The notes below the pieces were generated by a model. It did not search any database. It saw only the letters and a program-made list of their open reading frames with translations, and was not told where the DNA came from. A stretch of DNA of 64,000 nt from Diphasiastrum complanatum (lineage: Eukaryota > Streptophyta > Lycopodiopsida > Lycopodiales > Lycopodiaceae). The position numbers and the translations under genes were made by a program. Positions 32,060 through 44,620 of the stretch are shown piece by piece. The DNA is taken from NCBI GenBank assembly GCA_029204225.1, contig CM055106.1:4438858-4502857 (forward strand), given 5' to 3'. Positions within the stretch are counted from its first letter, which is position 1. The number at the start of each line of letters is the position of its first letter.

Positions 32060-32822
32060 ATCAACCATAAAAGTACATTCACACGTGTGGAGACTTGTGG
32101 ATGAAAAAACTAAGTACAAAACAACCTTGCTCTCGGGTAGAGAGAGAAACCAAGCACCAATCCTCGGGTAGAGAGAGAAAGCCAAAATAGCTCAAAAAGT
32201 ATAAACTCTCATTAACTCCAAAAAACTCTTATAGAATTGATCTATCACTCATATAAGTAGCAATTCGAGGTAGAAAGGAGTGAAATATGATTGGACCCCT
32301 TCTTTTCCTCCTACCATTTTGATTGGCTTAGTGCATATCGGCCCTCAAACTTGATTGGACCAATTTCATGGATTTCTTACTTGTGATTGGTCACATGATC
32401 TCAATACAACACATAGGAAGGTGTCACTAGCCCTCTACCATGCTATGTGTCAAGTGCCTAACTTACTCTTGGATTTGGCCTAATCATCAAAGCGAATGTG
32501 TTGGAGTAGATCCCAACTGAAAATTGCCTCTCCTTTCCATAAATTGTGAGCCACATAGACTCAGCCTTGCCTCTTGAAAATCTCCTTGGAACCATGAGTT
32601 GAGAAGACTCCTCCTCAAGCCTTGGAAACTCTCCATGATGCACTTGATTTTTGGTAGATATGTGGATTCTACCATCATCCTCTTGATTAAGATAAGATTT
32701 TCCTTAAAGGAATATTGATAAAGCAAATGGATCTAAAGATCCCCAAAGTATCAACGATTGCAATCTTCCTATCAAGCACCATTGATAAGAGATACATCCA
32801 ATTGAAGTCTTTAAAGAAGAAG
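32060..32822. other. No supported gene
   Basis: Probably interior of the minus-strand copia that follows, but no domain is readable. TCGGGTAGAGAGAGAAA occurs twice (32135 and 32163). Confidence 0.3.
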
Positions 32823-34336
32823 TCACATAAAAAAAGCACCATCTTTGATTCTACTTGATGAAACAAGATCATCCACATGAACAAGATGAAGAAATTGATG
32901 AGAGGTAGAACACCTTAGCAATAATAGTCCAAGTGCTTTTGCCAAAGCACCATCTTCATGAGCCTTACCATCATGGAACATACATTGAGGTACTCCAATT
33001 GCCTTCTCCTCCTTGAGATGATCCAAGCTCCTTTTGACCACACTTCCACAAGTATTAGATTCCAACTTGAAAAGATTTCCACATCTAGTCCCTCTTGCTA
33101 CAACTTCACCATCCCTCTTAACCAAGCAAGCATCTTTTCCAAAGTCAACTTGGAAACCATCATCTAGCATTTTTCCAACACTAATGAGATTCATAGTGAG
33201 ATTAGGCACAAAAAGTACATCAATAAGAGTCATAGTGGATTCAACACCAATTGGTACACTGCTAATTCCTTCTATATCTTGTATTTACCACCAATAGGAA
33301 TGAAAATAAACTTTCTAGATCCATTGTAAGGTGCAAGATGAGTGAGTCATGTGAGAACTAGATCCACTATCTATCCACCATGCATTTTCATCTTCAAAAC
33401 TATAAGAAGAGTACATTGACAGCATGAGAGATCCTTCTTCATGACTCCCTTCTATCTCACCTTCACTCTCTTTAGTAAGATTGGCCTGCTTGAGAAACTC
33501 TTTCTTCTTGAAACAATTAGAAGCAAAATGCCCCTTCTTACCACGAAAAAAACACTTCTTGTTGCAACTTGTTGAAGTTTGTGATGAATCCTCATCACTC
33601 TCCTCCTTTGCCTTGTCCTTCTTGAAATGTTGATGTCGATGTTGCTCTTTGCCCCTTCCTCTTGGCTTGTCCTTAGAAAAGAGAGCTTTCTCCTCTCCAC
33701 CATTCTTCAAGGAAAGTTGATTGATCTTCAATAGCTTGTTTTCTGGCCTACACTCCTCAGAAATGAGAACTCCTTGTAGTGCCTCCTAGCTTGGAAGCTC
33801 CTCCTTGATCACATAAGATTGAACAAGGTTGTCAAATTCATCCTTCAACCCATTTAGGATCCCTACCTCTCAAATGCCTATTGGTGAGTCTACCAACTGT
33901 CCACATGAGATACATGAAGATGGATCTATGAATATGGATGATAATAATGGATATTTGGTCATAAAATGAGCTCGTGAATTGAACAAATGTTGCTCTTTGC
34001 CCCTTCCTCTTGGCTTGTCTTTTGAAAAGAGAGCTTTCTCCTCTCCACCAGTCTTCAAGGAAAGTTGATTGACCTTCAATAGCTTGTTTTCTTGCCTACA
34101 CTCCTCAAAAGTGAGAACTCCTTGTAGTGCCTCCAAGCTTGGAAGCTCCTCCTTGACAGCATAAGATTGAACAAGGTTGTCAAATTCATCCTTCAACCCA
34201 TTTAGGATCACTGCTTCTCAAATGCCTATTGGTTAGTCTACTAAATGTCCACATGAGATACATGAAGATGGATATATGAATATGGACGATAATAATGGAT
34301 ATTTGGTCATAAAATGAGCTCGTGAATTGACCAAAT
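32823..34336 (-). pseudogene. Copia gag-protease fragment
   Basis: Reading leftwards: gag C-terminus (LNGLKDEFDNLVQSYAVKEE, LTFEECRQENKLLK), a Lys/Arg-rich linker, a zinc knuckle in which the second Cys is Arg (CFFRGKKGHFASNC), then the protease motif WWIDSGSSSHMT with the catalytic Asp intact, and DVLFVPNLTMNLISVGKML with GNLFKLES further on. Stops and frame changes occur near 33315 and 33233. The gag part is duplicated in tandem. No RT or integrase is visible. It is related in wording to the plus-strand copia at 46-48 kb (shared NL-SVG-M and GKDAC/GGDAC words). Confidence 0.8.
33641..34336. repeat. 348-bp tandem duplication within copia gag
   Basis: GTTGCTCTTTGCCCCTTCCT starts at 33641 and 33989. 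The two copies stay alike to about 33988 and 34336, including ATAAAATGAGCTCGTGAATT at the end. The copies differ at scattered bases. Confidence 0.9.
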
Positions 34337-34367
34337 TACATATTAGCAAGTTTATCAAAGGTTGGCG

Positions 34368-34742
34368 CACTATGGAGAGAGGGAATACATAGAAAATTCG
34401 ACTTCCTTCTTGAAGTTAGGTGGATTTCCAGCATGTAATAAGGAAGTTAACTCACTCTCCTTGACCTAAAATGAAACCCTAGTCTATTTCCTAGAGTCAT
34501 GCTTGGTAGATGGCTAGTTGGTCAAATTTTCACCTTAAATTTAGGTGTAGGTCCTATATAGTAGGGATGACCACCAAATAGACATGACCAACTCTCTTGA
34601 CTTGACCTAACCTACATTAGGATGGGTTTCCCATGTGGCATCATGGCCTCACATGTGTGGGACCCACTTGTGTACACAATTTACACTATTCTACATGCTT
34701 TTTGATCAGCTAGACTTGCCAATTTTTGGCAATTCTTCACAC
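34368..34742 (+). repeat. Left inverted arm
   Basis: It runs from CACTATGGAG to GGCAATTCTTCACA and contains a small palindrome, TTGCCAATTTTTGGCAA, near its inner end. Confidence 0.85.
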
Positions 34743-37700
34743 TCCTTCTCAAATTTAGCTTGAACTATTTACAACTCTCTTACTACGTGGGTCTCAAGGT
34801 TTTCCCAACTTATCTCGTAAGTCTCCCAAACTTTGTTGACTAGTACTGCATACATCCTAACTAGCTCCACCTGGTGATTAGTCTATTCAAACATGATTCA
34901 TCCATACCCATGCATGGTATTCATTGGTGCTTTATCTGAGGTTCCATTTCTCCTAAATTCTAGTGCTGGTGGGATATAGGGTAGTGATGCAGGTTAGACA
35001 ATGCGAGTGGCTTCTAGTTTTCGATTTCGAGGTCTAACCCTAACCCTTGGCTTCATAATAAATCCCATCATTTTATTGGGTTGCTCAACTGGTTTTACTC
35101 TATGTCCAAAAAAGGCTTTGTACTCTATGTGGTACTCTTCGATGTTCGACCTCTAATACAGTAATTAGACGTCATTTCTGATTCATGCTAATACTACTAG
35201 ACAGGCCATATTCAATATGCTAATAGCAGTGCTAAACTGGTACCATCAGGTCTAGTGGGTATGGTCACACTAACCCTAGAGTATAGGTATCTCTGTGTTC
35301 CATCTATGTGGTATTGGTGACCCTAACTTGTGTGTAGCTAGTTACTGAGTTTCCATGGAATAGTTCTACTAGCCCAAACCGGCACGACTCATTTAAAATT
35401 TGTGAAATTGACTCCAGCCCTAAATATTGTGATGAATTGTTGATCTAGCTTTGACTAGGTGCGGTCCACAATCTCCCATTAGTCTAAACAAATAAGATGT
35501 TATTTAGTGACTAGATCTAGGCTTTACTAGGGCCACTAGGAATGTAACTGTAGTATGTAACTAATGACTAGTAAATGTTCCACTAGTCATGTAGTGAGGT
35601 TGACAGCGCTATAACATATTCACATTGTTACACTCGGTGATCGTCTAGCTTGAGTATGTTTTGTACAATGTAATCTATCTGGTACTATGGATGGCTGGTC
35701 ACTGCACCGTACTAGCTAGGTCATTGGTAATCTAGTACCATCTATTCTTGTGGATTTTTACAATATGATAGTGACAAGTTTAGATTCGGTATGGGACACT
35801 AACATCCAAGGGTTAATAACTGATGTATTTGGATAATAGACAACAAAACCTCATGCAAGATGGACATAGCAGTCAATAGTCTGTCTGTCTCAAGTGGTTA
35901 TCTATGACCTCTGAGTGTCTCCCTTAATGCAAACTCATTAATCTCATTCCACAAGAATGAACTCAATGATCTAGTGGGCCCTAATACTCACATTTCCTTT
36001 AAACTAGGGTACCGATGATGGGCTCTCTCAATCAAAACTCATTATGATAGTGTACATCGTCCATGAGCTCGTTCATGCTCCAAGCTCACTCCCACATACA
36101 AATGACTTGCTTTGCACTCAAAACTCACTTGTTACAACAAGCTAGCATGAAATGGACTCTCTATGGATCCAACTTCAATAATAATAAACTATGGCTCATT
36201 TCATTAAGAAACATTAGAATAATGGCCGATAGAAAGTGAAATCCAAAACTTGCATGGTGGTTTAGCATTTTTGAATTTCAATGCCCCAAACAACTCACTC
36301 AATGAGTTCACCTCTCTTTGATGAGAAAGAAACTTTAGTCATGAATATCCCTTTTTTAATGAATTGGTTTGATGGAACGACTCAAGCACATAATCAAGAT
36401 GTCTAAAGCAAACCCACTCCTCACATATGGTGAAATATTAGCACACAAGATCAAAGAAAAACCTATCACTCACTATGAGACTCTTTCAGGCAAACGACTA
36501 ACCCTAATGAGCATGTGACCAAATTAGGGATGTTGTTGTGCGTAACAGAACCATAAACTGGCAATGGGTGCCTTGACACCTTAGGTTATGCATAACCTTG
36601 GTTTGCTAAAGAGATCGTCAAATAGAAAGTTGAGTGACAATGGTGAGCATATTATGCATACTGTTATGTTTGCTGGAACGATTGCATTTACCAACTTTCA
36701 AGTCCATGTATTTCACGAGAAAATACCCGAACTGGTGTATCTACTTTGTGAGTTAACCAGGACAGTGTATTTTAGCCTATACCTGGTGGGCCTCCCGTTG
36801 TTTCATAGATGTTAGCCCAGTTAATGCACTCTCAACTAGCACCCATAATAGTAAAATGAAAAATGATTCTAAACATGACGGTTTATAGCAACTAACAAGG
36901 ATATTATATGCTAACTAGCTTATAGACGGACCAACCTCATAATAACCAACCATAGTTGCTATGATTGAAGAGACCAGTTGCTTACTCTGTCAAAACGAGA
37001 ACGTTTCCATAGTAAATATGCTTCAAGTGACTCTAGAATAGCAAATACGAAGTGAGACCTAATATAGAAATCGACAAGGTAGATAATGCACGGAGTAAGC
37101 AAAAGATCCTTCAGTATCTACTTACACCTTCAGTCTAAAATTCTCATTTAAGTTCGTCACATCAGAACCAAGCAATTCGGAACAATAGGAATGCCTAGTT
37201 CCTATAATATTAAACTATACACCATAGCAGTATCATGTTATAACTATAGTTTTAAGTACATCGAAACAATTTAGTTAAACTTTTGTAAAGCAAAAACGGA
37301 TTCACACGTATCCTACAACTACCATTCATTCAGTATATTGGAAGCTGGTAACAAATGCAAGTAAGGAATCTTTTGATTAAAAACAAATGGGGTGAGTGTA
37401 GATGGATCCTAATGGATGAGCACTAAGTGTTTGTCCATGAATTACCTTACATGAGTAAAAACAAATGGTGTGGAATTACCTTACATGAGTGGCTTATTGG
37501 CTGTAATTCATAGGTGGAAATAGAAAGTGTGTGTCACAAGGCATGCAAATTGGCCCATAACTTTGAGACTTGACCACTTGTAGGGGGGCACAAGTTTTTA
37601 AGATGGATTTTTTTGAAAAAGGGCCAATCTCTTGTTTCTGAAGTAAACATGTTTTTGAGTAAAATAAGGGGGGGTTTTGACATCCTGCGAGTAAATTTTT

Positions 37701-37979
37701 TGCGAGTTTCTTCTACCCATGGTCTAACAAAATGGTAGCACATGGTGTGCTACTCTTTTTATGCCACTACATGATTTTTTAATAACAAGATTTGTGTTTT
37801 GATGCATACTTGAAAATTTGACTATCTATCAAATTTTAAATAAGTCCATCACAAAATAATTTGTTACTCTATAAATATCGGTTTACTTTCATTAAAATAA
37901 AAACTGTTCATGAAGTTGTAAAAGCTAGCATGTCGACGTGCTAGCTTGTAGGTTTTTTATTTCAAAATGAAGTGTTTTT
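34743..37979. other. Interior of inverted-ended element, no gene; CTAG-rich
   Basis: About twenty CTAG tetranucleotides occur between 34840 and 35740, several times the chance expectation for such sequence. No open frame longer than about 75 codons resembles a known domain. Confidence 0.5.
37923..37949. repeat. Imperfect palindrome AAGCTAGCA-n8-TGCTAGCTT
   Basis: Arms of nine bases around TGTCGACG. A relative, GCTAGCATGCCGATGTGCTAGC, occurs near 38713, outside the element, so the motif is shared with the flank. Confidence 0.7.
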
Positions 37980-38342
37980 TGTGAAGATTTGCCAAAAATT
38001 GGCAAATCTAGCTTGATCAAAAGAACATTGTAAATATTGTATATAATTGGGTTCCACACATGTAAGGCCAATATGCCACATGGCAACCCACTCCTAATGT
38101 AGGTTAGGTCAAGTCAAGAGAGTTGGTCATGTCTATTTGGTGGTCATCCCTACTTTATAAGACCTACACCTAAGTTTAAGGTGAAACATTGACCAATTAG
38201 CTACTTACCAAGCATAAGTCTAGGATCTAGGCTAGGGTTTCATTTTAGGGCAAGAAGGGTGAGTTAACTTCCTTATTACATGCTGGAAATCCACCTAACT
38301 TCAAGAAGGAAGTCGAATTTGCTATGTATTGCTCCCATAGTG
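37980..38342 (-). repeat. Right inverted arm
   Basis: Reverse complement of the left arm with scattered substitutions and small indels. Confidence 0.85.
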
Positions 38343-39205
38343 AGAAGATAGAAAATTTTTGGAGCTCATTGGCAATCTCAAGCTAGTTCACTATGTACAT
38401 TGAGTTTTTGTGATCCAAATGAAACCAAATCAATTTCTACTTGTTTCTCATGTTGAAGGCCGTACTACAGCCTGTAGTACACACGTGTGGGCTCTGATTT
38501 CAATGTTGATCAATGCTTTTGATTGTTAATACTTGTTGTTTGTCAAATTGCCAATCTAGATCAACTTTTTTGTGTCTAGTTTTTTGATAGATTGTTAAGC
38601 AAGCATCCAATCACTCTTGTGGATCTTTTGTAGATCCATTTATGGTCCTAAAGTACAGTACTTTCACATTTTTGAAGAACTTTTTGAAAAAATAAATTTC
38701 TTTATGGATTCGGCTAGCATGCCGATGTGCTAGCTGAGTAAATTATTATAAAATAGGAAAACTATTTTGACACATTCGAGAACAAAATTTTGACTAAAAA
38801 CATTATTTCAAAATATATTTTTTAATCTCCAAACATAATAAGTAGGCGTGCTAAGTAAAACAACTATTAAAAAAAAATGCAACCTTTAAAGATAGTACGT
38901 CGGTGTGCTATATAAAATGAGAAAAAAATTGCAACCTCTAAACATGCTATATAAAATGGGGCGTGCTATGTTTGGAGGCTGCAAAAAAAATTAATTTGAA
39001 ATTTTTTATTCACTTTGTGAAAATTTTAACTATGTACCTCTTAATAATAAACATTGAAGTAGCGGTATAAAAAGGGTATAAAAAAGCTATATTTTTGTTA
39101 AATCATGACAAGAAAGAAACTCGCAAAATGCCAAGGCCCAACCAAATAAGGATTTTTTCATCCCTTGCTATTTTAAGGAGGTTATTGCAACATACCACAT
39201 AATAG

Positions 39206-39208
<3 letters not shown>
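38343..39208. other. No supported gene
   Basis: AT-rich. GGGCTCTGATTTCAATGTTG near 38486 resembles a decayed minus-strand primer site plus LTR start, possibly belonging to the copia at 33-34 kb, but it is too diverged to call. Confidence 0.3.

Positions 39209-39281
<73 letters not shown>
39209..39281. repeat. (GA)n microsatellite
   Basis: About 73 bases of uninterrupted GA. Confidence 0.95.
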
Positions 39282-39285
<4 letters not shown>

Positions 39286-42200
39286 ATAACACGTCATGAA
39301 AAATGTCATATGCAAAACGCTAAGGTGGACCTTGATTTCAACAAAATCATTAAGATAATAACCCAACCACTTTGTATGCTCAATTACACCCTCGATTTTT
39401 TTCTACTCAATGGTTTCCTTGTCTTGTCTATATAAAAACAATTTTGTTGTCTAGAATCATTCATGAATAAGGCAAGAACAAATTTGGTAACTCCAAAACC
39501 AAAATAATGTGCAAACACGAGTCCAATCTTCTTCAAAAGTAGTAACGAGGTGGCAATAATGTGATGTTTGGTATATCTACAAAATATCATGACCAACAAT
39601 GACGTGAACTTATATCACATGGACAACCAAGACTCCCTTAATGAAATTAAAACTCTTGAAATACAAATACGATGTCCACTAGCAATTAAGCTTCAATCTC
39701 AAATTTTAATTTTTTAATTTTTGAGCATACAAGATGCTCAATAGGAAAGGAGTAAGTGGGGCTCCCAAACAATTGTAGGCTCTCCGGTAGGCAATTCTCT
39801 TCGCAAAAAGTTGTGTCAAGTGTCTAGTTCCCTCATTTATGTTTGCCTAAAAGCAATCCAAATCTTGAATAGCAAAGTACCTCTTTACTTTTAAATGCTT
39901 TGACATTATTCTTTTTGGTGGTGATTTCTCATCTTCCTTGCCCCAAGCTCTATTGGATCCTTTGCCAAACAATAGCTTCTAGGCTAATTCATTCTTGAGC
40001 AAAATTTACCCTAGCTCTTAAGAGCATGGGACTAACCATCAAGATAGAAGGTATTTGACTTTACAAACAACTATAGACCACATGGAAAAACAACTACCAA
40101 TTTAGAGAATTTAATCCAATATGGATTTGATTTTCGAGGCTGACGACATGAACCATAGAAAAAACATCACTACCTTATAGATAAACTCCAAACCACATCT
40201 ACAATACCAACAAAACTTGAAAGAACCTACATAGATAAGCAACATATTACTGCTTGTGAAACGTACCTCTTGTGATGTGTTGCTTTGAATAATACATGCA
40301 TTGAAACATTTAAGAACTATTCCAAATCAGCTTCCATATACTCGGTAAGTCGTGCACTAAAGGGCTTCTTAGACATGGTGATCTCACGTTTTCCACCCAT
40401 TGAGAAAGTGAATACCATCCACATTCTAAAAAAGCTCACATACGCAAAACTAGTGAATCTATTCCCAAGATTTTGTGCAGCCAAATACAGAAAATCTGTG
40501 CAAAGCACGAGCATGAGAATCACGAGCACTCACATATTCAAAATGAATTAACATCCACATCATGCGTTGATGGGTGGGCCATGTTAATGCATCACTTCAC
40601 AAGATTGTGTTTATGGCCAGCCATATTCAACTTGACCACAAAATAGAACTGAAAACACCAAATTTCACACTTATTCTTACCCTTCTTTACTTGATTGAGA
40701 TACTTTTCCATGGATTGATGCGTATGATGCTGGATATGCATTTCGAGACGAGATTACTGATGACTTTCAAGAACTCGAAGATCAACTCGAGCAACTGGAA
40801 TCTCCCAATTATATTGCCCCATATAAGTGTTTAAATCTTGATTTAGCAATAGCAAATGTCCTGTTCAAACCAAATAACTTACCCCAGAACATCATGACAA
40901 ACATTATTAGTTCAAAATTTTAAAATTTTTGAACCATGTAGACACCAACACATTTGGCAGTAGTGGAAAGGGATTATTAAGAAAGGGCTCCATAATGGTG
41001 ACTCTAAGTGGTGTACAATGCGGCTCCATAAAACCATTGAGAAACACCAGGATAAGCCACATACTGGTTCAAATGCCCTTATTATTATACACTTCTGTAG
41101 CTGGTTAACCACAATGAAGGTTCAAAATTGCATGAGCAACAAGTCTTGAATGTAAAGGATATACCTGCCATTTTTTGCTTTATAAAAACCACCCACCACA
41201 TCGCTTCAGGTCCAAACCTTATGAGTACAATTACTTCTATACTCCCAAGTCTTACTTCTTCAAGACTTGTGCAACAAAAATAATCTTATTCTATTATGCC
41301 TTTTTGCAAAAGAATCAAAGAACAAACTCTTAAGGGTGTGTGCTTCCTACAAGGAGGTTCATTATTACCTCCGCTGCCCATAAACGATCTTTGGGGGGGG
41401 TGTGCAGTGGGCATATCCATTCAGATAACAATGCCAGAAGACATTTTTCAAGTTGGTGTTCAGTGATCTACTTTGAAGGAATGTTGCTATCCCCAAAACT
41501 CCGATTTTTTTTGATAAAAGCTCCAAACCTAACCTTACCAAAAAACAAAACTGTGTCTGCCAGGCAGTATCTCCCAATAAGTGGTGTGTTGGTGAAGACC
41601 CCCTTCCGTCTACTGAGATTGAGAGTTCGTCTTCAACCAGAAAAATATAGGAACAAGAAGCAAACTAAACTGTGCTGCAAGGAAATGACTTAAGCAAGAT
41701 GTGGAGACAGCAGAATTCATTGAAATATGTTTGAATGATATTGTTATGTGCTTGGAATTACTAGATACTGCTTAACCAAGGTCTCCAAACCGAGGTTAAA
41801 AATTGGATGCAAGGATGAAGCTATTCATATGATGGTGATGTACCAGTGAACACGTCTGGGAGTCTGAGAGTGCCTGCCAGGAACCTACATAAAGCTGTAA
41901 ATCTCCATTGAGATCAACTCTACCGAGGCCCAGAGGAAGGCAGATGGCAATTCCAGGATGATTCTACGTCATATGCTTGTTGAGGCTACCGATAAACTTG
42001 TGCATCCTAGAATTGAGGTGGGTGTTTGTCGTATGGAACACAAGAATTCCCGAGTCTTAACTGTAGCTTGGGAATCTGCAGTATTGATAACTCCATAACG
42101 AGTCCGAATGGATTCTACAGTTGGGTATTCCTTGTTAAGCAGAACCTGATTCTGAGATGAAGACCTTAGGGTTGGGAGAGAAATCTGTCATCGAGGATTG

Positions 42201-42701
42201 ATAAGCAAAAGACATTTGAAGTTTCTGGCTTTCCTCATAGACGACTACTCTCACTAGCCCTAATATGTATTAAAGGGGGTAACTTTTTGTTTCCTTTCAT
42301 AAAATAGAATGCAAAATATACAGGAAAGAAATACTAGTTATCAAATGATGAAGCAATAAGACATGTAAAAATGGCAGCGAACCAACGGAGGATTGAAGGA
42401 CAGCATCATCCTAAAGCCAGATTATATGAAGCGATCATCATGAATAGCACAATCTAGTAATCAGTCCAACCCAAGCGACAAAATCAACAAACTTTGTTAC
42501 GGTTGCAAAGAGATTTTTAGAGACAAAGACTTTGAAATACAAAAGAGTGGTTAACCCTTCCATTATTTAGAACAGATATATAAAGTGGAAAGAGTTATCT
42601 GGCATAACAATTATTCAAAGAAGCAGCATCAGCAGAATCGATACGATAACAGAACAAAGAGGTTACTACAGTTCACATAGTCGTGACTGCCTCCCATCTA
42701 T
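39282..42701. other. No supported gene; anonymous sequence
   Basis: Open frames such as 40285-40551 and 41340-41693 have no recognised domain and no splice support. The 41.7-42.2 kb stretch has gene-like base composition, but stops occur in all frames. Confidence 0.35.
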
Positions 42702-44116
42702 TCAGCCATAACATCGAATGGGATCATTGCAATCCTTTGCAGCAGATTGCTTACGCCCATTGCGTCCCCCCTTTTCTAGGTACTGCTGATGATACTCCTC
42801 TGCGGGATAAAATGTCTTTGCTGGAAGAACCTCTGTAACTATTTTTTTCCCTAAACGCTTCTCTTCCTCTTTCAATGACTCGTGTGCAGCCTTCTCCTGT
42901 TCTGGAGAATGAAAGTAAATTCCAGACCTATATTGTGTCCCAACATCGTTCCCCTGACATGTAAAGAAGAACATTAAGATGATGAAACGCTGTATATAGA
43001 AACAGTGCGTGTAAAATTTGAAGAAAGAGCTCCAAGAGAGATTCAATGTTGTTCTAGTACCTGCTGATTCACTTGTGTGGGGTCATGCTTGTGCCAAAAT
43101 GCTTCTAATAACTTCTCATAAGAGACCTCGTCGGCATCATATTCCACATGTACTGCTTCCACATGCCCAGACCTACCATCGCAAACTTCCCTATAAGTAG
43201 GATTTTTTGTGGTCCCTTGTGTGTATCCTACTGTTGTCTGCACATAAAACAGAAACAAGCAAACCTTAAAAGCATGGCCTCTTCCGTTTATGAATATTTC
43301 GACTAGAATATCGCAGTTTGTAATATCTAATATTGTTATAGCAGCCTGCAGGTAAAGACTTGCTTAATATGCGTATAATCCCACTGCCCATCATTTACCT
43401 TTCCCTCGGTAATAGATTAGCATGGCAGTTTACAATTCATCCTATAAGAGGATCAAAGTAGTCAAACAATTTCTTAGGAAATTGCGGCAACTTTCTGTGA
43501 GGAAGCGACCAGTAAAGACTGTCAATGGAATCCGCTTGCTGCCTCTCTTTTTGTAAGATGATGCCAGCCAAGGGCAGGTCATGAGTATTGAAAGCAAACT
43601 TACCCTTTTGCTGGGATACCATGAGTATTCACATCCACATAAAAATTCCTAGAAGCAGATTATGTATATCTCGCAAACACTCCGTACAGGACATAGATCA
43701 CAGCCCATAAAAAGTGAGAAAGTGAGTCCCATAAAAACTTTTCAACCACATAATAGGAGTCTGCCACATCGTTCTTTACTCTTTCTGAAAGAATTTTCTA
43801 GTCACATTTTCACTATGGCTCGGCCTGACAACTTTCCTATCAATTTACGGTTATTGTGCCTCGATGAATTGGTTAAAAAGTTCTGCAAATCCTTTGTAAA
43901 AGGCCAAATTTGATGATCTTGTTGAATATGCCATCATCTTTCAAAAAAAGAAACCTGTTAAGGAAGATCCAGAGTTCTCTTTACACAAGGCATTCTTTCA
44001 AACTGTAAGACTTCAAGAAACATCTATACCTTCACAACACCAGGAAGCCGCTGATAAGCCAACTCAACGCTCCAGAAGCATCCTGCCGCAAACGTAGCCT
44101 GCTCTATGCGCGCCAT
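42702..44116 (-). CDS. MSRA: Peptide-methionine (S)-S-oxide reductase MsrA
   Basis: Three exons: 44116-44030, 43237-43061 and 42953-42702, introns GT-AG and in phase, giving 171 residues. It reduces the S epimer of methionine sulfoxide in proteins and free methionine, using thioredoxin. The active-site motif is GCFWSVE with catalytic Cys13 and Glu18. Then come [38 protein letters not shown] and [10 protein letters not shown], all family hallmarks. The C-terminus CNDPIRCYG supplies the resolving cysteines (163 and 169), as in plant cytosolic MsrA. Start at 44116 follows an acceptor at 44146; the presumed upstream exon shows no in-frame ATG that I could find, so no transit peptide is predicted and the enzyme is probably cytosolic. 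No lesion; likely functional. Confidence 0.95.
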
Positions 44117-44430
44117 ACTTCTTAAAAAACCACCCCTCAACACACCTGCAACAAAAGAATGTAATTACAGAAACCGAAAAAATACATTACAGCAAAGCAA
44201 CCACGGTTATAATCAGTCAGGCAGAATTACCCTCCACTCTAATAAACTCCAAACACTACGGATTCAAATTCGCTTGCTAAACCAATACGCAAAACCAGAA
44301 CCAATCCAAAATCAGTGATCGCATAATGCATCCGACACAGAAAAGGTTTCCAAAAAAGAGGAAATCAGCTTCACAACTGTAACAATGGGAAAAAGCAAGC
44401 CCAAACCCAATTCAAGGAGGGGGAGGAGTC

Positions 44431-44513
44431 CTGAACCTGCAGGATCAGAACAGCTACAAGGATCTGGATCGTCGTCGATGCACAGGAAAAGAAGGAAGAA
44501 GCAGCAGAGATAT

Positions 44514-44567
<54 letters not shown>

Positions 44568-44620
44568 AGAGCTCGTTACAATTCACATTGGAAGCAATGG
44601 ATGGGTCTACCTTATATTCA
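44431..44620 (-). promoter_or_regulatory. MsrA 5' UTR exon, CT tract and TATA-like promoter
   Basis: On the minus strand a TATA-like ATATAAG (44611-44617) lies about 50 bases before a CT tract (44519-44564). A donor, CTGCAG|GTTCAG (last exon base 44437), pairs with the acceptor before the coding exon. A CT-rich leader is common in plant 5' UTRs. This is signal-based inference. Confidence 0.45.
44519..44564. repeat. (GA)n microsatellite in the presumed MsrA leader
   Basis: GA on the plus strand, CT on the transcribed sense strand. Confidence 0.95.

Larger units (their letters stand above)
34368..38342. mobile_element. DNA-transposon-like element with ~370-bp inverted ends (CACTA-like termini)
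   Basis: 34368-34742 is an imperfect inverted copy of 37980-38342. Both outer ends read CACTATGG when entered from outside. The arms share long exact words, such as ATTCGACTTCCTTCTTGAAG and GGTGGATTTCCAGCATGTAA. The CACTA terminus and an interior very rich in CTAG recall CACTA elements, but their terminal repeats are usually short and a matching 3-bp target duplication (GCG against AGA) is lacking. A foldback element, or two inverted copies of one repeat, are alternatives. No transposase was recognised, so if it is a transposon it is non-autonomous. Confidence 0.6.

Noticed and set aside
36951-36970. CATAGTTGCTATG as a further hAT end
   Set aside because: It matches the hAT terminus for only nine bases, with no subterminal array or target duplication.
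40285-40551. 88-codon frame as a gene
   Set aside because: No domain, splice signal or promoter context, and an overlapping antisense frame of similar length.
44371-44586. Minus-strand 71-codon frame with a Ser-Leu run as an MsrA transit peptide
   Set aside because: After the proposed splice this frame reaches a stop at once and is not in phase with MsrA.
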